Positions 19,034 to 33,101 of a stretch of DNA of 64,000 bases are shown here, piece after piece. How positions within the stretch are numbered: position 1 is the stretch's first letter; each line of letters starts with the position of its first letter. The notes beneath the pieces are model-generated. The model saw nothing but the letters and a program-made list of their open reading frames with translations, was not told the DNA's origin and did not search any database. A program made the translations under genes and the position numbers. Source of the stretch: Enterococcus sp. DIV2402 (lineage in GTDB: Bacteria > Bacillota > Bacilli > Lactobacillales > Enterococcaceae); NCBI RefSeq assembly GCF_017426705.2, contig NZ_CP147251.1, positions 310,001-374,000 of the forward strand, in the 5' to 3' direction.

Positions 19034-20587
19034 TTATCTACTTTTCTTCCCACCAACATTCGCCAACAAAGTAAACACACAAGCCATAAGAAACGCACAG
19101 ACCATCACAATGACTGTTGCCACTAAGTTATCATTCGACATTAACGGAGCCATGAATGCCGGAACATAGGCTGTTGTGCGAACGTTCAAAAGCCCGACAA
19201 GAGTGCCTGCTAAGGTTGCTGCTAAAATAGTGCCTCCGAAAACTTTTTTATTCGAAAACATAAATGGATAGGCGGCTTCCACAAATGTACCAAACAAGAG
19301 ATTAATAAAAATATTAGCGATTGCCGTTGGACGATCGCCTGCATTTCTTGGTTTGATAATGTAAGCTAACTGAATGCCAGCACAAACAATCACTAAACAA
19401 ACCATATCAATTGCTCCTAAAAAGCTAAAACCGGTTGCTTCCATTTCTAATAGAACAATTGGTAAAATTGCTGCATGATAAACCCCACCAATAATTGCAA
19501 ACCAAATAAGTGCCCCAGCAACAGTGCCAGCTAAAATTGGATTAAACGCTAAGACAGCATCAATCGCCTGTTTAATCCCATTTCCAAGCGTTAATGCTAT
19601 TGGCGATAATAGATATTTCCCAACTAAACCAGCCAATAATCCCGCAAGTCCACCGGCAGCAATATTAATGGTCGTCCCGGGTACGCCATGTTTAAAACAA
19701 AAATTACTGATATAATACACTAAAATCCCCGCAAGAATCCCGACAGCCATCCCACCAATAATTCCGCCATCGACTGCTAACGCGCCAGCTAAGACGCCCG
19801 CAACAATTCCGACTTCATCCATTCCTGAAATTTGTTTGGCTGCAATGGTTGCGACAATGACCGGTAAAAAGCCAACTAATGTTGTGAAAATATCTTCTAG
19901 TCCAGAAAGACCAGGTAGTTTACTTAAAGCTAGACTCAACGCCATTCCAATAAAACCCGGCATTGCCGCCATCATAATTCCCCGCAAGCTAATCCGTTTA
20001 AACACATTCGTTTCAAGTTGTTGATTGCCTGCACTCCCAATGACCGGCGTATATTTTAACTGCCATTCTTTTGCAAAAGCTGAAATGGCTGAAATAGCTC
20101 GTGTACGATTCGTAGTACCCGTTGTTCCTGATTGCGCAATAATTCGTACGCCTAAGCTAGCCGTCTCCGCCATGGAGGTTCCTCCCGTACCTGCTACAGG
20201 AATTTTCATTGTTGCCGCAGCAGATAATGCTTGATTATTGACACCTTTAGGATCACAACTCAAAAGCATCAACCCATCAATTTCTCCATTTAAGATTCGT
20301 TGCGCTAACTGTTGATCCGTCATTTTAGCTTGCTCATTAATTTCTGATAGTTTTTGCTGCTTGCCACTGATTAATTGTCCTACTTCATCAAGGCTAAACA
20401 AAGCGGCAGCCATATCCATAGAAATTTTGTCCATACTACCTTCTGTTAAAATAAACTGAATAGCAGAAACTTCAATACCTGCCGCCTTTGCTTGAGCAAA
20501 AATTTCGGCCATCATTTTTTGTGGATCAGCCCCACCTTGTGAACGTAAATTTCCACCACTACTCCCAATTACTGCAATTTTTTTCAT
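19034..20587 (-). CDS. PTS EIIC-like permease fused to an unusual N-terminal soluble domain
   Basis: The 517-residue protein has two parts. Residues 1-190 are soluble and open with KKIAVIGSSGGNLRSQGGAD, with DGLMLLSCDPKG and VAGTGGTSMAET later. Residues 200-515 have about nine membrane segments with glycine-rich repeats and HGVPGTTINIAAGG, resembling fructose-class EIIC. No EIIA or EIIB domain is present in it or next to it. The soluble domain is not one I recognise; its glycine-rich loops suggest a nucleotide-like or isomerase-type fold. Start is ATG 20587 after AGGTGGG. The gene is alone, so its PTS partners must be elsewhere, or it may not be a PTS transporter. Confidence 0.65.
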   Translation of the reverse strand: MKKIAVIGSSGGNLRSQGGADPQKMMAEIFAQAKAAGIEVSAIQFILTEGSMDKISMDMAAALFSLDEVGQLISGKQQKLSEINEQAKMTDQQLAQRILNGEIDGLMLLSCDPKGVNNQALSAAATMKIPVAGTGGTSMAETASLGVRIIAQSGTTGTTNRTRAISAISAFAKEWQLKYTPVIGSAGNQQLETNVFKRISLRGIMMAAMPGFIGMALSLALSKLPGLSGLEDIFTTLVGFLPVIVATIAAKQISGMDEVGIVAGVLAGALAVDGGIIGGMAVGILAGILVYYISNFCFKHGVPGTTINIAAGGLAGLLAGLVGKYLLSPIALTLGNGIKQAIDAVLAFNPILAGTVAGALIWFAIIGGVYHAAILPIVLLEMEATGFSFLGAIDMVCLVIVCAGIQLAYIIKPRNAGDRPTAIANIFINLLFGTFVEAAYPFMFSNKKVFGGTILAATLAGTLVGLLNVRTTAYVPAFMAPLMSNDNLVATVIVMVCAFLMACVFTLLANVGGKKSR

Positions 20588-20890
20588 ATAGCCCACCTGT
20601 CTTTTTACTTCTCGTTTTCAACCAAAAAACGAGAAAAGAAAAAATATTCTGATAATTATAACTAATATTCATTATAGAATTTACCCTGACAGAATGAAAG
20701 AAAAACTTATTAAGTACACGATAGAATAAAATGATCATCTTTCAAGCGATACCTAAACCATGACAGTATCGATGAAAAAAGTAATTTTAGTTATTATAAA
20801 TAAAAAAATGGTTTTACAAATTGAATTTCCCCACCAGATATCCTATCTTAAATGGATCTATTTCGCCATACGACAGCTCACAAAGACAAT

Positions 20891-20972
20891 CTTAAGTCCA
20901 CCATTTGAAACCAAACTCTTGCTAGTAATTCAAGTTCGTTACATCAATTTGGTTTCAGAGTATGGACTTAAG
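20891..20972. repeat. 25-bp imperfect inverted repeat in the glv leader
   Basis: The arm 20891-20915 (CTTAAGTCC...AAACCAAA) and the arm 20948-20972 are reverse complements at about 21 of 25 positions with a 32-bp loop. The region 20597-21068 otherwise holds no supported gene; the reading frame open from 20760 lacks a ribosome site and homology. Confidence 0.7.
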
Positions 20973-20982
20973 TCCATACTCT
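20957..20982. promoter_or_regulatory. 26-bp perfect palindrome, operator candidate
   Basis: AGAGTATGGACTT and its exact reverse complement abut. It overlaps the right arm of the longer inverted repeat. Its position, about 90 bp before the PTS gene, fits a regulator site or an RNA stem. Confidence 0.6.
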
Positions 20983-20993
20983 ATCCGATGCAT

Positions 20994-21007
20994 TGTAAGC
21001 GATTTAC
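20994..21007 (+). promoter_or_regulatory. Candidate cre site upstream of the alpha-glucoside PTS operon
   Basis: TGTAAGCGATTTAC agrees with the cre consensus except near its 3' end. It would place the operon under CcpA. Confidence 0.45.
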
Positions 21008-21023
21008 TAAAATGATAGATTAC

Positions 21024-21045
21024 TTTTTAGATACGTATCTAAAAA
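21024..21045. promoter_or_regulatory. 22-bp perfect palindrome next to the PTS ribosome site
   Basis: TTTTTAGATAC and its exact reverse complement lie 8 bases before AAGGAGG. RpiR-family regulators bind such palindromes, and an RpiR gene closes this operon at 24064. Confidence 0.6.
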
Positions 21046-21068
21046 ATGTAAATAAGGAGGTTGTTTTG

Positions 21069-22634
21069 ATGAAAGAAAATGTTAGTCAAGCAATGCAAAA
21101 ATTTTCTCGATCTGTTATCGTTCCTGTAAAATTCATGGCTGTTATGGGTTTATTCTTAGCTTTTTCAGTTATTTTACAGCTTCAATTTATGCCTAGTTTT
21201 CTACAAACATTTGGCACATTGATAAAAACCATGATGGATAGCATGTTGAATAATTTATCATTAATTTTTTGTATAGGTATCGCTTCTTCTTTAGCTAACA
21301 AGAAAAAGGTTGAAGCCTCCCTCATCGCTTTGATTTCATTTCTTTTTTTTCTAGCAGCGAATAATGCATGGTTAATTCTAACGAATCAAATCGCTAATCC
21401 AGGAGAAATGGGATTGTTTGGGACAGGGCAAGGAATGGTTTTAGGTTTTCAAGTTGTTGATATGAATGTATTTTTAGGAATGATTATTGGTTGTATAGTT
21501 GGTTACTTCCACAATAAATTTTCAGATAAAAAATTTGTTGATTTCTTAAGTATTTATGGTGAATCTCGCTTTACGTTCATGTTACTTATTCCTGTCATTT
21601 TAATTTTAGCAGTAACAATGTGTTATATTTGGCCAATTGTCAATGGATTGATTTCATCACTATCTGGCTTTATTTTAACAACAGGGTTAATTGGCGTATT
21701 CGTGTACTCATTCGGAAATCGCTTCTTAATCCCTACTGGTCTTCATCACCTATTATGGATGCCGTTTTGTTTTACCGCACTTGGCGGTACAGCAGAAATC
21801 AATGGGCAAGTGTATAGCGGTGCAGCAAACATTTTTTATGCGCAAATGGCTAATGCTAGCACAATTACTACCTTAGACCCCTCTTTAAGATTTGCAACAT
21901 TCGGTTTTGTAAAAATATTTGGTTCGATTGCAGTTGCTTTAGCAATCATCTACTGTGCGAAAAAAGAAAGAAAAGATGAAGTAAAAGGGATGGTTTTACC
22001 TTCAATGTTTGTTGCATCTGTAGCAGGTATCACCGAACCTTTAGATTTCTCCTTCTTATTTGTTTCGCCTCTACTATGGTTCGTTCATAGCGTATTAACT
22101 GCTATCTCAGAAACACTTTTATGGGCATTAGGCGCAAGGACATATATGCTCTATGGATTGATAGACACCATTGTATCAAATTCAGCATTTAGTCCAAGTG
22201 TAACCAAGTTTTATATTGTGATTATCGTAGGAATTATTATGAGTGTCATTTGGTTCGTAATCTTTGTTTTCTTGATTAGAAAATTAGATATTAAAACTCC
22301 TGGCAGAGAGAATTTAGAATTAGCCGCTGAGGATAATGTTATAACTACCTCAGAAGTAGAAGAAAATAGTCAATCAGAATTGTTAAATTCTAATGACGTT
22401 GCTTTAGTCATTGATGGATTAGGTGGTCCAAATAACATTGAACATGTAACAAATTGTTTTACAAGATTAAGAGTTACTGTAAAAGACGAAAACAAAGTTG
22501 AAAAAGGGATATTAGAAAAAGTTTCTCAACAAAAAGGGATCGTTGAAAATGGAAAAAATATTCAAGTTGTTATTGGTATGGGTGTACAAACTTTCAAAGA
22601 AGAAGTATGCGATGTCTTAGGAATTACAGAATAA
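21069..22634 (+). CDS. PTS alpha-glucoside-type transporter EIICB
   Basis: The 521-residue protein begins at ATG 21069 behind TAAGGAGG; the frame extends upstream but without a start signal. EIIC occupies about 15-420 with roughly ten membrane helices, FLIPTGLHHLLWMPF and GITEPLDFSFLF. EIIB lies at the C-terminus with the phospho-Cys in VTNCFTRLRVTV. No EIIA is attached, so the glucose EIIA must be supplied from elsewhere. This IICB order matches MalB/GlvC-type transporters for maltose and other alpha-glucosides. The next gene, 24 bases on, is a GH4 6-phospho-alpha-glucosidase, which supports that substrate class. Confidence 0.88.
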   Translation: MKENVSQAMQKFSRSVIVPVKFMAVMGLFLAFSVILQLQFMPSFLQTFGTLIKTMMDSMLNNLSLIFCIGIASSLANKKKVEASLIALISFLFFLAANNAWLILTNQIANPGEMGLFGTGQGMVLGFQVVDMNVFLGMIIGCIVGYFHNKFSDKKFVDFLSIYGESRFTFMLLIPVILILAVTMCYIWPIVNGLISSLSGFILTTGLIGVFVYSFGNRFLIPTGLHHLLWMPFCFTALGGTAEINGQVYSGAANIFYAQMANASTITTLDPSLRFATFGFVKIFGSIAVALAIIYCAKKERKDEVKGMVLPSMFVASVAGITEPLDFSFLFVSPLLWFVHSVLTAISETLLWALGARTYMLYGLIDTIVSNSAFSPSVTKFYIVIIVGIIMSVIWFVIFVFLIRKLDIKTPGRENLELAAEDNVITTSEVEENSQSELLNSNDVALVIDGLGGPNNIEHVTNCFTRLRVTVKDENKVEKGILEKVSQQKGIVENGKNIQVVIGMGVQTFKEEVCDVLGITE

Positions 22635-23996
<1,362 letters not shown>

Positions 23997-24063
23997 TAGT
24001 CTTCTATCTGAAAGTATGTTATAAAAATGGATAAGATACTATAAGAATTTTATTTGAGATAGG

Positions 24064-24846
24064 ATGAGTACTATTATGCGCTTTACAGATTTAGTAAACG
24101 AACATTATGCTGATTTAAACGAAACAGAGTTATTAATGTGTAATTATATCATGGAAAATATCGATATAATTCCCACTATGAGTACACTTGAATTTGCTAG
24201 AAATAGTTTATCCTCAAAGTCTTCAGTTATACGCTTTTCACAGAAATTAGGGTTTACTGGATTCACCGAACTTAGAAATTTCATTAAATGGCAAGATCAT
24301 GAAGAACGTTTTGATGAGCAAATAACTTTTACTAATCAAGTAATTAAAGACATAGAACGTTTATTAAACATCTTGAAAGACCGCAACTGGCTCCCAATTT
24401 ATCAAATTATTGATTCTGTAGATAATATCTACGTCATTACAACAGGGATTACACAAAAAAATCAGGCAGCAGAATTACAACGATTATTTCTTTTGATTGG
24501 TAAACCTCTGCAAATCATTCCTGGAAATGGTAGCTCCAACGAGTTCAGAAGAATCCTTGAGAGACTAACTGAAAAAGATATCGTTTTTGTTTTATCATTA
24601 TCTGGAGAAAATAATCGGTTAGAATCTATCATTCATCAATTAGAACTTGTTAAAAGCAAAATTGTCTCAATTACCAGTTTACAGAATAATTGGTTATCTG
24701 GAAAATCAGATTTTAACTTGTATGCTACAACTAGTCGCAGTCCCTTACCTAAAGATTGGTGGCTACAGACAGCCTCTTCGTTTTTTGTTTTAATTGAAGC
24801 TTTTGCTTTTGGATATATGGATTATAAACGCAAAGAATCCTCTTAA
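24064..24846 (+). CDS. RpiR/MurR-family regulator of the alpha-glucoside operon
   Basis: The 260-residue protein has an N-terminal HTH_6 domain (MSTLEFARNSLSSKSSVIRF, SQKLGFTGFTELRN) and a C-terminal SIS sugar-phosphate-binding domain (IYVITTGITQ, VFVLSLSGEN). It probably binds the palindromes before the PTS gene and senses a phosphorylated sugar. Start is ATG 24064; ATG 24076 is an alternative because AGG lies close to the first. A terminator follows. Confidence 0.88.
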   Translation: MSTIMRFTDLVNEHYADLNETELLMCNYIMENIDIIPTMSTLEFARNSLSSKSSVIRFSQKLGFTGFTELRNFIKWQDHEERFDEQITFTNQVIKDIERLLNILKDRNWLPIYQIIDSVDNIYVITTGITQKNQAAELQRLFLLIGKPLQIIPGNGSSNEFRRILERLTEKDIVFVLSLSGENNRLESIIHQLELVKSKIVSITSLQNNWLSGKSDFNLYATTSRSPLPKDWWLQTASSFFVLIEAFAFGYMDYKRKESS

Positions 24847-24863
24847 ACAATTATTTATCTTAT

Positions 24864-24892
24864 GAAACGACGATGTATTCGTCGTTTTTTTA
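24864..24892 (+). terminator. Intrinsic terminator of the alpha-glucoside operon
   Basis: AAACGACGA and TCGTCGTTTTTTT form a short GC stem with a T-run. Confidence 0.85.
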
Positions 24893-24946
24893 TTCGGGTT
24901 GAAATAACGGCTTCACCTAAATTTTGATTGCGTAGTTGTTCTAAAT

Positions 24947-24974
24947 TTGACTTATTTCAAATATAAAATATAGT
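24947..24974 (+). promoter_or_regulatory. Promoter of the second RpiR gene
   Basis: TTGACT, a 16-bp spacer and TATAGT lie 70 bp before the ribosome site. Confidence 0.45.
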
Positions 24975-25046
24975 ATTAAGAAATTGGATTGACTACTCAT
25001 TCTAGGTAGTCATGTTAGCCATAGTTATTACTGAGGAGGGTAAAAA

Positions 25047-25925
25047 ATGTTAATTGAACAGCTTAGAAATGAAGAACATTTTACCAATCATGAAAAGGAT
25101 GTTGCACATTTTATCTTAGACAATATTGATGAAGTTAGTAATATGACATCTGAGCAATTAGCTAAATCTGCTTATACAAGCAAAGCAACAGTAGTTCGTT
25201 TATGTCAAAAATTAGGTTTACATGGGTACCAAGAATTCCGACTAAAATTAGTAGCTGAAATCAATCAAAATAATCGCATTAATCGTTTGCTGGCTAATGA
25301 ACCTATTACTAATGCTAGTAGTTATATGGACATCATGCAAACATTGCCTCTTCTCTATGATAAAGCAATAACTAACACGAGATTGTCTCTTGATAAAAAT
25401 TGTATGAATCGGATTAATAACTCTTTGAAAAATTTAGATTGCATCAACATTTATGGTACAGGTATTAGCTACATGTTAGCTCAATCTGCAGCCTTTAAAT
25501 TTTCTACTTTAGGAATCGACTGTTCGGCTTATGAAAGTATTAATGCGCATGCTTTATCTGCTAAGAAAGAAAAGAAAACAATTTCTTTTTTGATTAGTTT
25601 TACTGGTGCAAATAGAACAGTAACTCGAATTGCTGAATACTTAAAGCAATCGACAAATAATTATATTGTAGGCATAGTAGGACCACATCATGAAGATATT
25701 CAACAATGGTGTGACGAATTAATTGAGATTCCTAACAGAGATTCATTATTGAGCCTAGATATTATTACTTCATTTACCGCAACAAATTATATATTAGATA
25801 TTTTCTTTTCCATCATTCTTGCTAATAATTATGATGCGCATGTTAAATCTTCAATTGAAATGTTACAATACGAATCCTTACTGTTAAATAAAAATTATGA
25901 CAGCGTTTTGAATGAAAAAGAATAA
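25047..25925 (+). CDS. RpiR/MurR-family regulator of the beta-glucoside operon
   Basis: The 292-residue protein has the HTH_6 domain (NMTSEQLAKSAYTSKATVVR, LCQKLGLHGYQEFR) and an SIS domain (INIYGTGISYMLAQSAAFK, ISFLISFTGANRTVTRI). GAGGAGGG precedes ATG 25047. It precedes a PTS EIIBCA and a GH1 enzyme in the same orientation, so local control of these is likely. The inducer is probably a 6-phospho-sugar. Confidence 0.88.
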   Translation: MLIEQLRNEEHFTNHEKDVAHFILDNIDEVSNMTSEQLAKSAYTSKATVVRLCQKLGLHGYQEFRLKLVAEINQNNRINRLLANEPITNASSYMDIMQTLPLLYDKAITNTRLSLDKNCMNRINNSLKNLDCINIYGTGISYMLAQSAAFKFSTLGIDCSAYESINAHALSAKKEKKTISFLISFTGANRTVTRIAEYLKQSTNNYIVGIVGPHHEDIQQWCDELIEIPNRDSLLSLDIITSFTATNYILDIFFSIILANNYDAHVKSSIEMLQYESLLLNKNYDSVLNEKE

Positions 25926-25994
25926 ATTTGGACTTTTGTTTCAGAAACATAGTCAAATTTTTTGTTATTTTTGAAACGATGGAACTTCCTTTTT

Positions 25995-27997
<2,003 letters not shown>

Positions 27998-28022
27998 TTA
28001 ATTTATGTAGGGAGTGTTTTAA

Positions 28023-29447
<1,425 letters not shown>

Positions 29448-29502
29448 CAATTACACGTACTAAATAAGTTTGCTCAGTATAAAATTATTTAGTTTCAACA
29501 AC

Positions 29503-29560
29503 AGTTCGAACAGTACTCTCTTTGTCTACTATAGCAATAAGTACTGTTCGACTTTATTTT
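29503..29560 (+). terminator. Intrinsic terminator after the GH1 gene
   Basis: GTTCGAACAGTACT and AGTACTGTTCGAC pair around a 23-base loop, followed by TTTATTTT. Confidence 0.7.
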
Positions 29561-29596
29561 TTAACTATTTATGAAAATTTTTAACTCATCTATACA

Positions 29597-29628
29597 AAAG
29601 AGCACTTCCCAACTTGGAAAGTGCCTTT
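29597..29628 (-). terminator. Intrinsic terminator downstream of capA-like gene
   Basis: The minus strand forms GGCACTTTCC-AAGTT-GGGAAGTGC followed by TCTTTT. Confidence 0.65.
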
Positions 29629-29726
29629 AAATCTCACCTATAAGTGAAGAAACAGTTTCTAATTACTATGCAAGAGTAAAGTCCTCTCTTTTTTCAACTA
29701 AAAATCTATTTCATTCTAACCTACCC

Positions 29727-30965
29727 CTACCACTTCAAATCCAACAATTCAATCATTTCATGATAAGCTGTTTCGATTCGTTGTCGAGTTTCTTCTGGCA
29801 CTTGATTAGCGTATTGTCCATCCGGCAAATAATCTTCTGCCAGTACAACTTGAAAATCGTAAGCCTGCATATCACCATACTCAAAATCATAATAAGTATG
29901 ATTGGGAATTGGTTCTCTGGATACCCACGTAGGATGCAAGGTTACATTACTTAGATAAGTTCGATCGCCTTCTTTGGTAATCTCCACTTCCGGAATGACA
30001 CCTCTTTCCGTCCAATAATTATAGTTAACCGTTTCATATCGTTGATTTGACAATAAATTCCCCATTGAGTAGATGATGAATTTCTTTTCGCCATCTTTTT
30101 CTACTATCTCCGTAGGTTCTGCAACATGTGGATGTCCACCAAAGATAATATCTGCCCCAAAATCAATCATTTGACGATAAACTGTTTGCTGTTCTTCTGT
30201 TGGTTCTAATGCATATTCAACACCTGATTGTGGCATAACAATCGTAATATCTGCTATTTTCTCCGCTTCTTTGATTTCAGCTTCAACTTTTTCTATCGAT
30301 AAATCTTTTAAATATTTGTCATAGTCTTCTTGGCTAATGCTTTCTTCAATTCCGTTAAACCCATAGGAATAAGCCAGCATCGCTACTTTAATACCATTCA
30401 CTTCTTTCACTAGAATGTCATCGTCATCAACATTGACACCTATTGTGTCTAATCCCGCCTCACGAAAAGCAGTCGCCGTAGTGGTTACTCCTTCAATTCC
30501 TGTATCTAGAATATGATTATGTGCCAAATCGATAACATCAAAACCCGCATCTTTAATACTATCAACCACACTTGGTGGCGCATTGAATAAAGGAAAACCA
30601 CCAATCTCTTTATTCGGATTGATTGTTCCTTCAAAATCGCCTAATGCGATATCTGCCGACGAAATCAGCGGTTTGACTTGGTCATAGTCATTAGCAAAAT
30701 CGTACCCTTCACCGTCAAACGAACTTAAATAGAGCGGTCGATGATAGAGCATATCTCCACTTGCAGTGACGGTAATTGTTTGCGGTCCTTGATTTTTCGT
30801 TTGACTGGTTTTTGTATCACGCACCTCATCTGCATTTTTCGGTGAACTTAGCCCTTTATAAACAATAAAATATCCTGTACTAATAATTGAGATAAACAGC
30901 AGTACCACCAACAAACCAAAGATAATCTTTTTTTCTCTCCTAGAAAGCCAACGTTTATCATTCAT
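29727..30965 (-). CDS. CapA/PgsA-family metallophosphatase-like membrane protein
   Basis: The 412-residue protein has one N-terminal membrane anchor (IIFGLLVVLLFISIISTGYF) and an extracellular CapA domain. Motifs are ASGDMLYHRPLY, DFEGTINP, NAPPSVVDSIKDAGFDVIDL, NHILDTG and FGGHPHVAEP. The family includes poly-gamma-glutamate synthesis protein PgsA, but no pgsBC genes are nearby, so a capsule role is not supported here. The predicted active site is calcineurin-like (D, N, H residues present). It is a single gene with GGAAAGGTG before ATG. Confidence 0.88.
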   Translation of the reverse strand: MNDKRWLSRREKKIIFGLLVVLLFISIISTGYFIVYKGLSSPKNADEVRDTKTSQTKNQGPQTITVTASGDMLYHRPLYLSSFDGEGYDFANDYDQVKPLISSADIALGDFEGTINPNKEIGGFPLFNAPPSVVDSIKDAGFDVIDLAHNHILDTGIEGVTTTATAFREAGLDTIGVNVDDDDILVKEVNGIKVAMLAYSYGFNGIEESISQEDYDKYLKDLSIEKVEAEIKEAEKIADITIVMPQSGVEYALEPTEEQQTVYRQMIDFGADIIFGGHPHVAEPTEIVEKDGEKKFIIYSMGNLLSNQRYETVNYNYWTERGVIPEVEITKEGDRTYLSNVTLHPTWVSREPIPNHTYYDFEYGDMQAYDFQVVLAEDYLPDGQYANQVPEETRQRIETAYHEMIELLDLKW

Positions 30966-31123
30966 TTTTTATCACCTTTCCATTGTCTTACTTGAAAACA
31001 ACTTCATCGTAGCTACGAACATTGTGTGAAAACACACTCAAAACTAATTACGTAATAGGTTCTTTTTATATATTATTATACTGAAAATTTCATCTGTTTA
31101 ACAGGATCTCTTTTTTCATGAAA

Positions 31124-32281
31124 TTAAATAGCCTTCACCACTGCCTGTGCAACAACCTGAGTAACATTATCTTGAAAGACATTTGGCATGATATTTGTTG
31201 GTGTCAATTCTTCCTCAGAAATCAAATTCGCAATAGCTACTGCAGCAGCTATTTGCATTTCATCAGTAATTTTTGTCGCTTTTGCATCTAAAACTCCTCT
31301 AAAAATCCCAGGGAAAGCTAAGACATTGTTCATCTGGTTTGGATAATCACTACGACCTGTGCCGACAATATACGCACCCGCTGCCAATGCTTCTTCTGGT
31401 AAAATCTCTGGTATTGGATTTGCCAATGCAAAAATAACCGGTTTTTCAGCCATGTGATGAATCCATTCCGCTTTTAAAACATTTCCCTGTGACACACCAA
31501 TAAAAATATCCGCATCAACCAAGGCATCCTGTAACGTCCCAGAAACAAACGTGCGATTCGTTACTTTGGCAATGTCTAAATGATGAGGCAATAGCGACGT
31601 ACCCTCTTGCTCATTTAAAATACCAGCTTTATCTACTACCAAAATATTGTGAATTCCCGCTGCTAAGAATTTTCTAGTAATCGCAATACCCGCTGCCCCA
31701 CCACCATTAACTACTACTTTAATCTCATCTCGTGATTTTCCAATTAATTTTAAACTATTGAAAGTTGCCGCCAAAGCCACAATCGCTGTTCCATTTTGAT
31801 CATCATGAAAAATAGGAATCGCACATTCATCCATTAAGCGTCGTTCAATTTCAAAACATCTAGGTGCCGCAATATCTTCTAAATTGATTCCTCCAAAAGT
31901 TGGTGAAATTGCTTTGACAACTTGAATAATTTCATCAATATCCTGTGTATCTAGCACAATAGGAATCGTATCAATATTTCCAAAACGTTTAAACAATGCC
32001 GCTTTCCCTTCCATTACTGGCAAAGCCGCTTCAGGACCAATATTTCCTAACCCTAATACTGCTGAACCATCACTAACCATCGCGATAGTATTTTTCTTCA
32101 TCGTTAATTCACGGGCAAGCCCCTTATTCTCCACAATAGCTGAAGAAACAGCCGCCACTCCCGGTGTATAAACAACACTCAAATCCTCAGGCAGATTAAT
32201 AGCCGCTTTTGGAGTGATCGACAGCAAGCCGCCATTTTGTTTCACCTGCTCCAATGCCAATTCTTTTACATCTTTAGTCAT
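31124..32281 (-). CDS. NAD(P)-dependent malic enzyme
   Basis: The 385-residue protein has VVYTPGVAAVS, AMVSDGSAVLGLGNIGPEAALPV, DDQNGTAIV and VVNGGGAAGIAI. These are the malate-binding, metal-binding and NAD-binding motifs of bacterial short-form malic enzyme. It oxidatively decarboxylates malate to pyruvate. The maeP permease and maeKR regulators found beside maeE in some enterococci are absent, so this gene stands alone. GGAGG precedes ATG 32281. Confidence 0.94.
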   Translation of the reverse strand: MTKDVKELALEQVKQNGGLLSITPKAAINLPEDLSVVYTPGVAAVSSAIVENKGLARELTMKKNTIAMVSDGSAVLGLGNIGPEAALPVMEGKAALFKRFGNIDTIPIVLDTQDIDEIIQVVKAISPTFGGINLEDIAAPRCFEIERRLMDECAIPIFHDDQNGTAIVALAATFNSLKLIGKSRDEIKVVVNGGGAAGIAITRKFLAAGIHNILVVDKAGILNEQEGTSLLPHHLDIAKVTNRTFVSGTLQDALVDADIFIGVSQGNVLKAEWIHHMAEKPVIFALANPIPEILPEEALAAGAYIVGTGRSDYPNQMNNVLAFPGIFRGVLDAKATKITDEMQIAAAVAIANLISEEELTPTNIMPNVFQDNVTQVVAQAVVKAI

Positions 32282-32365
32282 GATTTTTCCTCCATATCTA
32301 AATAGAAAACGGATACAAATTGTTTTATTTATTATCTTACCATAAAATAAATGTCATTATATATG

Positions 32366-32399
32366 AAAAAGACACTTTCCGGAGAGGGAGAGTGTCTGA
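32366..32399 (-). terminator. Terminator of the ABC operon
   Basis: On the minus strand CAGACACTCTCC pairs with GGAAAGTGTCT and is followed by TTTTC. It resembles the hairpin at 35108-35142. Confidence 0.65.
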
Positions 32400-32462
32400 G
32401 ATGTAATATTGGGTGGTAGATGAAACCCCACTCATAATCATTTGATAAGGAACCGTAAAAAT

Positions 32463-33101
32463 TCAGTGTGGACTACAATCATCTATAATTTGCTCATTTT
32501 CGATTCTAAATATCTGATCACACAATAATTCAATATCATTTTGGACGTGAGAAGTTAATATAATAATCCGATTTTTTTGATATTTTTGAATTAGCTGATA
32601 AGTTAAATTAACACTTTCTTGATCTAAGGGATTAAACGGTTCATCTAATATTAAAATTTCTGAACTAGGCATAAAAGCTTGAATAATTCCCATTTTTTGC
32701 TTTGTTCCCATTGATAAATTTTTAAATTTATGTTGTTTATAATGTGTTAAATCAAAATATGCAAGCCATTCTTCCAAGTCAATTCCTTTGTGATTTTCAC
32801 ACATTTTTCTAATTAGCTCTAAATTGTCCCACAGACTCAAGTGTGCTAAAAATTGCGGATGACCAATGAAGATTCCTGCTTTTTCCAAATAATTATTTTT
32901 TTCTCTAATAGTCCTCTCACCTTGTTGAATCTGGCCACTAGTTAGCTTGATATATCCAGCTAATGCTTTTAATAAAACTGTTTTTCCGGAACCATTTACG
33001 CCGATAATTCCATAAGTGTGATTTTTTTCAAAGTTTAAATTTACATTTCTAAAAATCTCTCGCCCATCATATTTTTTATAACCATTCTTAATCGTTAACA
33101 C
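32463..33101 (-). CDS. ABC exporter ATPase
   Basis: The 212-residue protein is a single nucleotide-binding domain: Walker A GVNGSGKTVLL near residue 34, signature LSMGTKQKMG near 133, Walker B EILILDEPFNPLD near 153 and LTSHVQ. The start is GTG, overlapping the TAG stop of the membrane gene upstream, so translation is coupled. With two membrane proteins and a small secreted protein in the same operon, an export or self-protection role is likely. Substrate is inferred, not shown. Confidence 0.88.
   Translation of the reverse strand: MLTIKNGYKKYDGREIFRNVNLNFEKNHTYGIIGVNGSGKTVLLKALAGYIKLTSGQIQQGERTIREKNNYLEKAGIFIGHPQFLAHLSLWDNLELIRKMCENHKGIDLEEWLAYFDLTHYKQHKFKNLSMGTKQKMGIIQAFMPSSEILILDEPFNPLDQESVNLTYQLIQKYQKNRIIILTSHVQNDIELLCDQIFRIENEQIIDDCSPH

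Noticed and set aside
20760..21068. N-terminal extension of the alpha-glucoside PTS gene by 103 codons
   Set aside because: No ribosome site, no PTS homology, and the frame crosses perfect palindromes; the ATG at 21069 follows AAGGAGG.
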